This document shows, one piece after another, positions 18,093 through 25,879 of a stretch of 64,000 bases of DNA. The DNA lies in the NCBI RefSeq assembly GCF_012273655.1, contig NZ_JAAWWP010000018.1, positions 89,323 through 153,322 on the forward strand, read 5' to 3'. Source of the stretch: Streptomyces physcomitrii (GTDB lineage Bacteria > Actinomycetota > Actinomycetes > Streptomycetales > Streptomycetaceae). A program made the position numbers and the translations under genes. The notes beneath the pieces were generated by a model. The model was not told the DNA's origin. It was given only the letters and a program-made list of their open reading frames with translations, and did not search any database. The stretch's first letter is position 1. Every line of letters begins with the position of its first letter.

Positions 18093-19276
18093 GCCGCCAC
18101 CTCTGCTCCGTCCGTACGGATCGCACCCGCCAGGGCGGTCGCGCGTTCCCCAGTCTCGGGAGCGAGGGCGACCCGGAGTCCGGCCGACAGGGAGGCATAG
18201 GTGGGCGTCGGGCCCTCGTGGGCCGCGCCGATGCCGAGGGCGGCGACCCGGCCGGCCCAGTAGGGCTGGTCCGCGGCCTGGGGGACGACGACCTGGGGCG
18301 CACCGGCCCGGGTGGCCGCGGTGGTGGTGCCGGCGCCGCCGTGGTGGACGACGGCGGCGACCCGGGGGAAGAGCGCCTGGTGGTTGGCCTCGCCGAGGAC
18401 GAAGCAGTCCGCCCGGTCCTCGCTGAGGTCCAGGTCCGCCCAGCCGCGCCCGAGCAGTACCCGGCGGCCCCGCGCGCGGACCGCCTCGACGGCCGCCCCG
18501 GCGACCTCCGCGGCGGTGCCGAGCGGCATGCTGCCGAAGCCGACGTAGACCGGCGGTTCCCCCGCGTCCAGGAAGGCCGTCAGCTCCTCCGGGAGCGGGC
18601 GCCGGTCCCGGGTGAGCCAGGCGCCGGTCTGGACGACGTCGAGGTCGGCCGGGAGCAGCCAGGGGTCGAGCACCGGGTCACTGGCCAGCCAGGGCCGCTC
18701 GCCGACGACGTAGTCCCGGACATGCGCCACCGGCGGCAGCCCGGAGGACTCCCGGTTGCTGTTGAGCGCCTCGCCGAAGAGCAGGTCGATGGTCTCGGCG
18801 TCCAGCTCCCACAGCGCCTTGTTGTCGGTCACCTCCGGCGGGAGGGGCCGCCCCGGATAGGCCAGCGGCGGGTGGTGCGGCGAGGGCAGGGTGAGCTGCT
18901 GGAAGGTCACCGAGACCGTGGGGACGCCCAGCTTCTCGGCCACCGAGAGCGCCCCGGCCGCGGCGGGCATCATGCCGGTCGCCATCAGCACGTCGGCGCC
19001 CTCGGCGGCCTCGGTGACCGCCTCGAACTGCCCGGCGATCAGCGCGGCCGCCCGCTGGGGCAGCCCGGCGGGCCCCGGTTTCGCCACGGTCAGCGCCCGC
19101 GCCGAGGGCCCGACCGGCACCAGCGGGGCGCCCGCCTCGGCCAGCCGCGCGGCGAAGACCTCGTCCGGCGGCGCGCACACCCGCACCTCCGCGCCCCGCT
19201 CCCGCAGCCGCGCCGCGAGCGCCACCAGGGGCTCCACATCTCCGCGCGACCCGTAGGTCGACAGCACCACACGCAC
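18065..19276 (-). CDS. rgt: GT1 family glycosyltransferase, probably rifamycin glycosyltransferase
   Basis: The product has 403 aa from GTG 19276 behind CGGGAG; the frame is open further upstream, but no better ribosome binding site exists there. It starts RVVLSTYGSRGDVEPLVALAARL, typical of macrolide/UGT-type GT-B enzymes. The donor-binding motif is HHGGAGTTTAATRAGAPQ followed by ADQPYWAGRV. The enzyme moves a sugar from a nucleotide donor onto a lipophilic acceptor. An RAE-like palindrome about 55 bp upstream and helR downstream suggest that the acceptor is a rifamycin (inactivation at the ansa chain, as reported for Rgt enzymes). Without that context it would be only a generic antibiotic glycosyltransferase. 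Confidence 0.82.
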   Translation of the reverse strand: MRVVLSTYGSRGDVEPLVALAARLRERGAEVRVCAPPDEVFAARLAEAGAPLVPVGPSARALTVAKPGPAGLPQRAAALIAGQFEAVTEAAEGADVLMATGMMPAAAGALSVAEKLGVPTVSVTFQQLTLPSPHHPPLAYPGRPLPPEVTDNKALWELDAETIDLLFGEALNSNRESSGLPPVAHVRDYVVGERPWLASDPVLDPWLLPADLDVVQTGAWLTRDRRPLPEELTAFLDAGEPPVYVGFGSMPLGTAAEVAGAAVEAVRARGRRVLLGRGWADLDLSEDRADCFVLGEANHQALFPRVAAVVHHGGAGTTTAATRAGAPQVVVPQAADQPYWAGRVAALGIGAAHEGPTPTYASLSAGLRVALAPETGERATALAGAIRTDGAEVAAKLLLEAAT

Positions 19277-19331
19277 TTCGTACTCCCGTTTCCGCAGGTC
19301 CTGGCTTCGGCCGCCAATCTTGCGGGACAAC

Positions 19332-19354
19332 GGGGGCCTTGCCGCAAGCCCCCC
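19332..19354 (-). promoter_or_regulatory. rifamycin-associated element (RAE)-like palindrome
   Basis: Read on the minus strand, the core is CTTGCGGCAAG, preceded by six G and followed by GCCCCC. It ends about 55 bp upstream of the glycosyltransferase GTG. This agrees with my recollection of the RAE inverted repeat found before rifamycin-inactivating genes in actinomycetes. On the same strand, a TATAGC (-10-like) lies a few bases upstream of it. Confidence 0.75.
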
Positions 19355-19582
19355 AGTGCGCTATACGTTGAGAGTGGCAAGGAGTGGGTCTCCTCCTTTC
19401 GCCGCCCTTCCTCCCCTCCCCCGCCTGGGCTTCACCTTGCCTGCGGCTTGCCCTCGACTGCCCCGACGTGCTCCGTGCGACCTGGGGCAGCTCTGTGTAC
19501 GGGGCAGCTCAGCTTCGGCCGCCCCGATCCACCGAACCGGCGATCCGGCGACCCGCAGGTCCGCTGGTCCGCCGGTCCCCGC

Positions 19583-20263
19583 TCAGGCCGCCCGTACCGC
19601 CGCCAACTGCTCGGCGAACGGCACCACTTGGAAGCCCTGCACGGACTCCGCTGGGAAGCCCTGCCCGGACTCCGCGCCGGATTCCCGCTCGGGGGCGGTA
19701 GCGCCCGGGGCCGCCGTGCCCGGCGCCGACTCCCGTACCAGCAGGGCGAGTTCACGGCCCGCCCGGTCGATGCGCTCCGCCAGGCCGTCGGCGCCCCAGT
19801 CCTGCGAGGCCGCGTAGACGCCGGTCGGCGCCACCACGGCCCGCAGGTGGGCGAAGAGCGGACGCAGGGCGTGCTCGACCACGAGGGAGTGGCGCGGGGT
19901 GCCGCCGGTGGCGCCGATGAGCACCGGCTTGCCGGTGAGCGCGTCCGGGTCGAGCACGTCGAAGAAGGACTTGAACAGCCCGCTGTACGAGGCCGAGAAG
20001 ACCGGGGTCACCGCGATGATGCCGTCGGCCGAGGCCACCTTGTCGAGCGCCGCGCCCAGTTCGGGCCCGGGGAAGCCGGTGAGCAGGTGGTGGGCGAGGG
20101 GCACGGCGAGGTCGCGCAGTTCGACGGTCTCCCCCTCGACCGGGGCCGCGCCGTCCGGCCCGGTCCCCGCCGCGCGGCGCACCGCCTCGGCGAGCCGGTC
20201 GCCGAGCAGCCGGGTCGAGGAGGGCGAGCCGAGCCCGCCCGAGACCACGACGATCCTGGTCAT
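19583..20263 (-). CDS. NAD(P)H-dependent FMN reductase (CE1759/MsuE type)
   Basis: The product has 226 aa and is flavodoxin-like. It opens RIVVVSGGLGSPSSTRLLGDRL (flavin phosphate loop) and contains AVTPVFSASYSGLFKSFFDVLD and GATGGTPRHSLVVEHALRPLF, typical of the FMN reductases that supply FMNH2 to LLM monooxygenases. Its ATG overlaps the stop of the LLM gene by 4 bp (ATGA), so it is the reductase half of a two-component monooxygenase. The tail is Ala/Gly/Glu-rich. Confidence 0.9.
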   Translation of the reverse strand: MTRIVVVSGGLGSPSSTRLLGDRLAEAVRRAAGTGPDGAAPVEGETVELRDLAVPLAHHLLTGFPGPELGAALDKVASADGIIAVTPVFSASYSGLFKSFFDVLDPDALTGKPVLIGATGGTPRHSLVVEHALRPLFAHLRAVVAPTGVYAASQDWGADGLAERIDRAGRELALLVRESAPGTAAPGATAPERESGAESGQGFPAESVQGFQVVPFAEQLAAVRAA

Positions 20264-21435
20264 GTGTTCTCCACCTCCGACTCCACGTTCCCGTTCGCGG
20301 ACGCCCGCGCGCTCCCCGACGCCTGCCCGCTCACGGACAGCTCCGGCTCCCCGGCCGCCCGCGCCGCCCGCTCCCGCAGCAGCGAGGCGTGGGTCGGCGC
20401 CTCCGGCACCCCGGCGGGCCGGTCCTTGGCGAACTCCTTGCGCAGCACGGGGACGACCTCCTCGCCGAGCATGTCGATCTGCTCCAGGACGGTCTTCAGG
20501 GGCAGCCCCGCGTGGTCCACCAGGAACAGCTGCCGCTGGTAGTCGCCCGCGTAGTCGCGGAAGGAGAGCGTCTTCTCGACGACCTGCTCCGGCGAGCCGA
20601 CCGTGAGCGGGGTCTGCGCCGAGAACTCCTCCAGGGAGGGGCCGCCGCCGTAGACCGGCGCCCGGTCGAAGTAGGGCCTGAACTCCCGTACCGCTTCCTG
20701 GGAGTTGCGGCGCATGAAGACCTGGCCGCCGAGTCCGACGACGGCCTGCTCGGGGGTGCCGTGCCCGTAGTGGGCCCAGCGCTCCCGGTAGAGCCGGACC
20801 ATCTGGGCGGTGTGCTCCTTGGGCCAGAAGATGTTGTTGTGGAAGAAGCCGTCGCCGTAGTACGCGGCCTGCTCAGCGATCTCCGGCGAGCGGATCGAGC
20901 CGTGCCAGACGAAGGGCGGCACCCCGTCCAGGGGTCGCGGCGTCGCGGTGAACGACTGGAGCGGCGTACGGAACCTGCCCTCCCAGGTGACCACGTCCTC
21001 GCGCCACAGCCGGTGCAGCAGGGCGTAGTTCTCCACCGCGAGGTGGATCCCGTCGCGGATGTCCTTGCCGAACCAGGGGTAGACCGGGCCGGTGTTGCCG
21101 CGGCCCATCATCACGTCGACGCGCCCCTCGGCGAGGTGCTGGAGCATCGCGAAGTCCTCGGCGATCTTCACCGGGTCGTTGGTGGTGATCAGCGTGGTCG
21201 AGGTGGACAGGATCAGGTTCTCGGTGCGTGCCGCGATCCAGCCGAGCATGGTGGTGGGCGAGGACGGCACGAAGGGCGGGTTGTGGTGCTCGCCGGTCGC
21301 GAAGACGTCGAGGCCCGCCTCCTCGGCCTTCTGCGCGATGGTGACCATGGACTTGATGCGTTCGTGCTCGCTCGGCGTACGCCCGGTCACCGGGTCCGGT
21401 GTGACGTCGCCGACGCTGAAGATCCCGAACTGCAT
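20260..21435 (-). CDS. LLM-class flavin-dependent oxidoreductase (CE1758 type)
   Basis: The product has 391 aa and is a luciferase-like TIM barrel: MQFGIFSVGDVTPDPVTGR at the start, then AEEAGLDVFATGEHHNPPFV and AEDFAMLQHLAEGRVDVMMGRGNTGPVYPWFGKD. It uses FMNH2 and O2, the former delivered by the reductase encoded next in the operon. Family members desulfonate or hydroxylate small molecules, and the substrate here is unknown. The last 50 residues are low-complexity Ser/Ala/Gly and probably disordered. Confidence 0.91.
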   Translation of the reverse strand: MQFGIFSVGDVTPDPVTGRTPSEHERIKSMVTIAQKAEEAGLDVFATGEHHNPPFVPSSPTTMLGWIAARTENLILSTSTTLITTNDPVKIAEDFAMLQHLAEGRVDVMMGRGNTGPVYPWFGKDIRDGIHLAVENYALLHRLWREDVVTWEGRFRTPLQSFTATPRPLDGVPPFVWHGSIRSPEIAEQAAYYGDGFFHNNIFWPKEHTAQMVRLYRERWAHYGHGTPEQAVVGLGGQVFMRRNSQEAVREFRPYFDRAPVYGGGPSLEEFSAQTPLTVGSPEQVVEKTLSFRDYAGDYQRQLFLVDHAGLPLKTVLEQIDMLGEEVVPVLRKEFAKDRPAGVPEAPTHASLLRERAARAAGEPELSVSGQASGSARASANGNVESEVENT

Positions 21436-21601
21436 GACCGCTCACTTCCCAGATTGTTGACGATTCAACTACACCCTGGAACGGAGGCGCCCCCACGACT
21501 ATTCCTGCCGACCGGCCGCCGCGGGGCCGGGACCGGAAAAGCGCCGGAACCGGTCCGCGCGACCGGCCCCGGCGCTCCTCCACCGCCGGGCGCGGACCGG
21601 C

Positions 21602-22222
21602 TCAGCCGCGGCTCCAGTGCGGGTCGCGGCCGGTCTCGGCGAGCAGCTTGTCCCACTCGGTGGCGTTGGCGGGCGCCTGCACGGCCGGTCCGAAGGCGCC
21701 CATGCTGCGGCCGGTCGGGCCGATCGCCGCCATGGTCTCGCGCAGCTCCCGTACCACTCCGAGGCCGCCCGGATCCGGTACGTAACCCTGCTCGGTCGCC
21801 CGGGCCAGGTCCCAGCCGTGCACGGCGAGGTCGAGCAGCGCCATCCGGCCGACGGTCGCGGCGGGCATCTCCAGGGAACCGGTGGTGCCCTCCTCGGCGC
21901 CGGGCTCGGCCCAGGCGGCGACCAGCCCCTCGCACTCGCGCGCGAAGTGCTCCCGCCAGTCCGGCCGGACACCGGCGTTGCCGGGGGTGGTGCCGAAGTC
22001 GGAGTCCTCCTTGCGGGCCAGCAGCTGGAACTGCTCCGACATCTGGATGAGGTGGTCGGTGAGTCGGCGTACGTCGTAGTCGGGGCAGGGTGTGGGGCGG
22101 CCGAGGTCCTCGTCGGCGATCCCGTGCACCACCCGGACGCAGTGGTCCGCAGCGGCGGCGAGGTAGTCGGCGATGCCCCGGCTGGGGGCGGAGAAGGACG
22201 GCATCTTCGGCAGGTCGCTCAT
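21602..22222 (-). CDS. TIGR03086-family metal-binding protein (DinB/mycothiol-dependent type)
   Basis: The product has 206 aa. It shows the four-helix-bundle pattern of the maleylpyruvate-isomerase-like/DinB superfamily: DHCVRVVHGIADEDLGRPTPCPDYDVRRLTDHLIQ (metal ligand His in the LTDHL helix) and LLDLAVHGWDLARATEQ (second His). Such proteins are often mycothiol-dependent transferases or detoxification enzymes. There is no clear ribosome binding site; a TACCGT box seven bases before the ATG may give a leaderless mRNA. Confidence 0.85.
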   Translation of the reverse strand: MSDLPKMPSFSAPSRGIADYLAAAADHCVRVVHGIADEDLGRPTPCPDYDVRRLTDHLIQMSEQFQLLARKEDSDFGTTPGNAGVRPDWREHFARECEGLVAAWAEPGAEEGTTGSLEMPAATVGRMALLDLAVHGWDLARATEQGYVPDPGGLGVVRELRETMAAIGPTGRSMGAFGPAVQAPANATEWDKLLAETGRDPHWSRG

Positions 22223-22334
22223 GCCGACGACGGTACGAGCAGCGGGCGCCCCAGCCCCGGACAGACGCGACCGGGACCTGTCCGGCCGGCCCGCGGCACC
22301 CCCACGGCCCCACGGACAAGCGGCCGGAGTCCCG

Positions 22335-22610
22335 CTACTTCGCGTGCCGTACCGCGTAGATCATCACGAAGGCGACGATGTGGAGACCGAACAGGAAGTA
22401 GGCGAGGGCCCACCAGGCGTACCGCTCGTTGTGCTTCTGGTGCGCGCGCCGCGTCCGGGCCTGCGCCTCGGGCTCGGGGGCGTCGGCGCGGGAAGGGATA
22501 TCGGCGCGGGCGGAGGCGTCGGCGCGCGCGGGAGCATCGGCCGCCGGATCCCGCTCCTCGCCCCCGGCCGGACCCGTGCCGCCGCCTCCCGTCCCGGTCA
22601 CCGCGCTCAC
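22335..22610 (-). CDS. small membrane protein, DUF6126-like
   Basis: The product has 91 aa. The N-terminal 55 residues are Ala/Asp/Glu-rich with a repeated (R)ADAPAR/ADASAR/ADIPSR pattern. A short basic segment (ARTRRAHQKHNERYA) and one membrane helix (WWALAYFLFGLHIVAFVMIYAV) follow. The GTG start lies in a GTGA overlap with the preceding SDR gene, so the two are co-translated. Streptomyces genomes carry many such single-helix proteins of unknown function, including DUF6126. Confidence 0.75.
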   Translation of the reverse strand: MSAVTGTGGGGTGPAGGEERDPAADAPARADASARADIPSRADAPEPEAQARTRRAHQKHNERYAWWALAYFLFGLHIVAFVMIYAVRHAK

Positions 22611-23377
22611 AGCTCCCGGTGGACCTTGCTGTTGGAGGCCTGGGCACGGGGGCGGACCACCAGGAGGTCGATGTTGACGTGGGAGGGGCGGTCGACGGCC
22701 CAGGTGATCGTCTCGGCGACGTCCTCGGCGGTCAGCGGCGCCGCGACACCCGCGTAGACCTTCTCGGCCTTCTCCTCGTCGCCGCCGAAGCGGGTCTTCG
22801 CGAACTCCTCGGTCTTCACCATCCCCGGCGCGACCTCGATCACCCGCACCGGCTGCCCGACGATCTCCAGGCGCAGTGTCTCGGCGAGGACGTGCTCGGC
22901 GTGCTTGGCGGCCACATAGCCCGCGCCGCCCTCGTAGGTGCCGTGCCCCGCGGTCGAGGTGAGGACGACCACGGTGCCGTCGCCGCTCGCGGTCAGGGCG
23001 GGCAGCAGGGCCTGGGTGACGTGCAGGGTGCCGAGCACATTGGTCTCGTACATCTGCCGCCACTGGGCGGGGTCGCCGGAGGCCACCGGGTCCGCGCCGA
23101 GGGCGCCGCCCGCGTTGTTGACCAGGACGTGGCAGGAGCCGAGCGAGCGGGCGAAGTCCTCGACGGCGCCGCGGTCGGTGACATCGAGCGGCTGGGCCAC
23201 GGCCTCGGCGCCGGACTCCCGCAGCTCCGCGGCAAGCGCCTCGATGCGGTCCTTGCGGCGCGCGGTCAGCACCACCCGGAACCCGGCCGCGGCCAGCTGC
23301 CGCGCCGTCGCCGCCCCGATCCCGCTGCTCGCGCCGGTCACCACGGCGGTACGGGCGGAATCCTGCGCGGCGGTCAT
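22607..23377 (-). CDS. short-chain dehydrogenase/reductase
   Basis: The product has 256 aa from the ATG behind GAGGAGCACCGT. Classical SDR motifs are present: TGASSGIG (NAD(P)-binding), LVNNAGG, the catalytic Ser in VLTSTAG, and YVAAKHA (Tyr-x-x-x-Lys). It resembles the YdfG-like serine/3-hydroxyacid dehydrogenase group (VAPGMVKTEEF.KTRF). It is translationally coupled to the small membrane protein gene. The substrate is unknown. Confidence 0.92.
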   Translation of the reverse strand: MTAAQDSARTAVVTGASSGIGAATARQLAAAGFRVVLTARRKDRIEALAAELRESGAEAVAQPLDVTDRGAVEDFARSLGSCHVLVNNAGGALGADPVASGDPAQWRQMYETNVLGTLHVTQALLPALTASGDGTVVVLTSTAGHGTYEGGAGYVAAKHAEHVLAETLRLEIVGQPVRVIEVAPGMVKTEEFAKTRFGGDEEKAEKVYAGVAAPLTAEDVAETITWAVDRPSHVNIDLLVVRPRAQASNSKVHREL

Positions 23378-23560
23378 ACGGTGCTCCTCGTCCGGCGGGG
23401 CGCCCTCGCTCGTACGGGCGCGCGATCCGCACCCAGGATAGGCGGGCGGCACCGGCGGACCGGGGGCGCGGGGGCCGGGGTGCCGGTTCTCACAGTGGCC
23501 GGGGCGCCGCCCTCACCGCGGTCAGGGCCCCGGGCGCCGCACCTCGCGCCACGGGTCCGC

Positions 23561-23899
23561 TCAACGCCCGCCGCGCGGCACGTACATGATCACGGCCATC
23601 CCGGCGAGGCAGATCAGCGCGCCGAGGACGTCCCAGCGGTCGGGGCGGTAGCCGTCGGCCGCCATCCCCCAGACCAGCGAACCGGCGACGAAGACCCCGC
23701 CGTACGCGGCGAGGATCCGCCCGAACTCCGCGTCCGGCTGGAGCGTGGCCACGAAGCCGTAGAGCCCGAGCGCCACCACCCCGGCCCCGACCCACACCCA
23801 GCCCCGGCTCTCCCGCACGCCCTGCCACACCAGCCAGGCGCCCCCGATCTCGAAGAGCGCGGCGACGACGAAGAGGACCACGGAACGCAGGATCGACAT
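23561..23899 (-). CDS. YnfA family small membrane protein
   Basis: The product has 112 aa with four predicted helices. It starts SILRSVVLFVVAALFEIGGAWLVWQGVRE, and the middle reads AAYGGVFVAGSLVWGM, both typical of the UPF0060/YnfA family, which is related to small multidrug-resistance proteins. Its role in Streptomyces is unknown. The ATG start is chosen at the family N-terminus; 42 extra codons upstream in frame look non-coding. Confidence 0.92.
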   Translation of the reverse strand: MSILRSVVLFVVAALFEIGGAWLVWQGVRESRGWVWVGAGVVALGLYGFVATLQPDAEFGRILAAYGGVFVAGSLVWGMAADGYRPDRWDVLGALICLAGMAVIMYVPRGGR

Positions 23900-23964
23900 G
23901 GGGGCAGCCTTCCAGACGGTCGCGGCGGAGGGTCGGCAGCGCCGTCCGGTGTGCGGGCGTCGGC

Positions 23965-24058
23965 TGGCACCAGGCTGACGCCTACGTGGCATCACGTGGC
24001 GGCAGGTGACGCCATACGACACCACGATGGCGCCACACGGGTGCCACTCGGGACGCCA
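23965..24058. promoter_or_regulatory. nine helically phased 8-bp sites (YGRCRCCA iterons)
   Basis: Sites start at 23965 TGGCACCA, 23976 TGACGCCT, 23987 TGGCATCA, 23997 TGGCGGCA, 24007 TGACGCCA, 24017 CGACACCA, 24028 TGGCGCCA, 24039 GGGTGCCA and 24051 GGACGCCA. Steps are 11, 11, 10, 10, 10, 11, 11 and 12 bp, so all sites face one side of the helix. The best site is a perfect palindrome. The pattern suits cooperative binding of a ribbon-helix-helix protein such as the one encoded just to the right. Confidence 0.85.
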
Positions 24059-24215
24059 CCAGAGGGCTCCGACTTCTCCATCAGGCCGGACGCAAGCACT
24101 TCCGCATCACCTCGCGGCAGCATCCCACCCGCACAAAATCCCAGCCCAGAGAGCCGATCGCCATCCATTCCCGCGCACCCACCCCTGCCCCGTCCCGCGA
24201 AGACACCACACAGGC

Positions 24216-24252
24216 TTGCGCGTAGCGCCAAAGTGGTGCCACTATGACGCCA
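24216..24252 (+). promoter_or_regulatory. leaderless promoter covered by three iterons
   Basis: A TTGCGC (24216-24221), an 18-bp spacer and CACTAT (24240-24245) place transcription start on the A of the ATG at 24252, and no ribosome binding site is present. Three more iterons, TAGCGCCA 24223, TGGTGCCA 24234 and TGACGCCA 24245, spaced 11 bp, cover the spacer, the -10 box and the start. Bound protein would exclude RNA polymerase. Confidence 0.65.
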
Positions 24253-24764
24253 TGGACCTCACGCCCTATGTCGACACTCTCCGCCGCGAACTCGCGGTGG
24301 CCGCCGAAGCCGGTGGGGACGAAGCCCGCGCCCTGGCCGAGCGGCTCACCGCCCCGCTGGAGTCGGCGACCCGTCTGACCATGCTCCATGTGCTCTCCGC
24401 CGCGATGGACGAGATCACCCGCGAGCTCGCCCCGGGCTCCGTCGACGTACGGCTGCGCGGTCTCGACCCCGACTTCGTGGTGACACCGCCGCCCGCCGAG
24501 GGCGACACCACCGCGGCGGGCCCCGCGCCAGCCGCCGCGGCGCAGCCGCCCGCCGAGGGCGAGGAGGGCGGCACCGCACGCGTCAACCTGCGCCTGCCCG
24601 CCCCCCTCAAGGCCCGCGCCGAGGAGGCCGCGAACCGCGAGGGGCTCTCGGTCAACTCCTGGCTGGTACGGGCGGTTTCGGCCGCGGTCGACGGCGGCAC
24701 CCGGCCGCCCGCCCCGGAGAAGGCCCGCACGGTCGGCCAGAGCTTCACGGGCTGGGTGCGCTAG
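24252..24764 (+). CDS. ribbon-helix-helix (HicB/Arc-like) DNA-binding protein
   Basis: The product has 170 aa. The N-terminal helical part (1-70) reads MDLTPYVDTLRRELAVAAEAGG. An Ala/Pro/Glu linker follows, then a C-terminal RHH domain ARVNLRLPAPLKARAEEAANREGLSVNSWLVRAVSAAV (beta strand plus two helices, as in CopG/Arc and HicB antitoxins). No HicA toxin is adjacent. It is the first gene before DUF4097 and an ABC exporter, and is probably their regulator. The phased 8-bp sites upstream and over its start codon strongly suggest autorepression. Automated annotation may call it an antitoxin, and I see nothing that supports a toxin partner. Confidence 0.82.
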   Translation: MDLTPYVDTLRRELAVAAEAGGDEARALAERLTAPLESATRLTMLHVLSAAMDEITRELAPGSVDVRLRGLDPDFVVTPPPAEGDTTAAGPAPAAAAQPPAEGEEGGTARVNLRLPAPLKARAEEAANREGLSVNSWLVRAVSAAVDGGTRPPAPEKARTVGQSFTGWVR

Positions 24765-24918
24765 CCGCAGCCCGCCACGCCCGGCCGACTCCCCACCCGG
24801 ACACGCCACTTCACTCGTACCAGGTCAACTCGAGCCTTCGAGGCCCCAGTTCACCGCCACACCCACACCACGTCCCACCAGCGGGGACGCCCCGAAGAGC
24901 CCAGAGGACGGGACAGCC

Positions 24919-25761
24919 ATGCCTGCTTTCGACACCCCCGAACCGATCTCGGTCACCGCCCATGTGGACGCCGGATCCCTCCAGTTCACCGCGAGCGACC
25001 GCGTCGACACCCTGGTCGAGGTGCGGCCCCGCGACCCCAATCGGGACCAGGACGTACGAGCCGCCGAGCAGACCCGGGTCACCTGTGCGAACGGCGCCTT
25101 GCAGGTGCGGATGCCCAAGCCCGGGCTGTTCGGCCGCACCGGCACCGTCGACGTGGCGGTCGAACTGCCCGCCGGCTCGGGCGTCGAGGTGACCGGCGCC
25201 TGGGTCCAGGTGCTCGGCGAGGGGCGGCTCGGCGAGGTCCGCGCCAAGATCTCCTCCGGGGACGTCCGCCTCGACACCGCAGGCGCGGTACGGCTGAACG
25301 CCGCGCACGGCTCGATCACCGTGGAGCGGGTCGAGGGCGCGGCCGAGATCACCACCAGTTCCGGGAGCCTGCGCCTCGGCCTCGTCGAGGGCGCCGCCGA
25401 GCTGAAGAACTCGCACGGCACCACCCTCGTCGGCACCGCGCGCGGAGAGCTCCGGGTGCGCGGCGCCAACGGCGACATCGAGATCGCCCGCGCCGCGGAC
25501 TCGGTCACCGCCACCACCGCCCACGGCACCCTGCGCATCGGTGAAGTGGCCCGCGGCACCGTCCAGTTGGAGACCTCCAACGGCACCATCGAGGTCGGTG
25601 TGCGCGAGGGCACGGCCGCCTGGCTGGACGTCAGCTCCGGTTCCGGGCAGGTGCGCAACACGCTCACCGCCGCCGGGAGCCCGGAGGAGAGCGAGGACAC
25701 CGTCAAGATCCGCGCCCGCACCCGGCACGGCAACATCGACATCCGGCGCGCCAAGGCCTGA
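24919..25761 (+). CDS. DUF4097 beta-strand-repeat protein
   Basis: The product has 280 aa. It is built of repeated beta strands with alternating Gly, Asp and hydrophobic residues (for example DVRLDTAGAVRLNAAHGSITV and GTLRIGEVARGTVQLETSNG), the DUF4097/putative adhesin right-handed beta-helix. There is no signal peptide or membrane anchor, so it is probably cytoplasmic. It lies 154 bp after the RHH gene and 118 bp before the ABC genes. In many actinobacteria DUF4097 genes sit beside ABC exporters and regulators, and the function is unknown. Confidence 0.87.
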   Translation: MPAFDTPEPISVTAHVDAGSLQFTASDRVDTLVEVRPRDPNRDQDVRAAEQTRVTCANGALQVRMPKPGLFGRTGTVDVAVELPAGSGVEVTGAWVQVLGEGRLGEVRAKISSGDVRLDTAGAVRLNAAHGSITVERVEGAAEITTSSGSLRLGLVEGAAELKNSHGTTLVGTARGELRVRGANGDIEIARAADSVTATTAHGTLRIGEVARGTVQLETSNGTIEVGVREGTAAWLDVSSGSGQVRNTLTAAGSPEESEDTVKIRARTRHGNIDIRRAKA

Positions 25762-25879
25762 GCACGCGCGGGGGTCCGAGGACGCACCGCCCCCGCTCCC
25801 GCCCGGCGAGCCCACCCCCTCCCGCACGCATCCCTCCACCCCTCCCCCTCATCCACCCAGCCTTCGAACGGAGGGCCCC

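Noticed and set aside
24252..24764. HicAB toxin-antitoxin system
   Set aside because: Only the RHH domain resembles HicB; no HicA or other toxin frame lies next to it.
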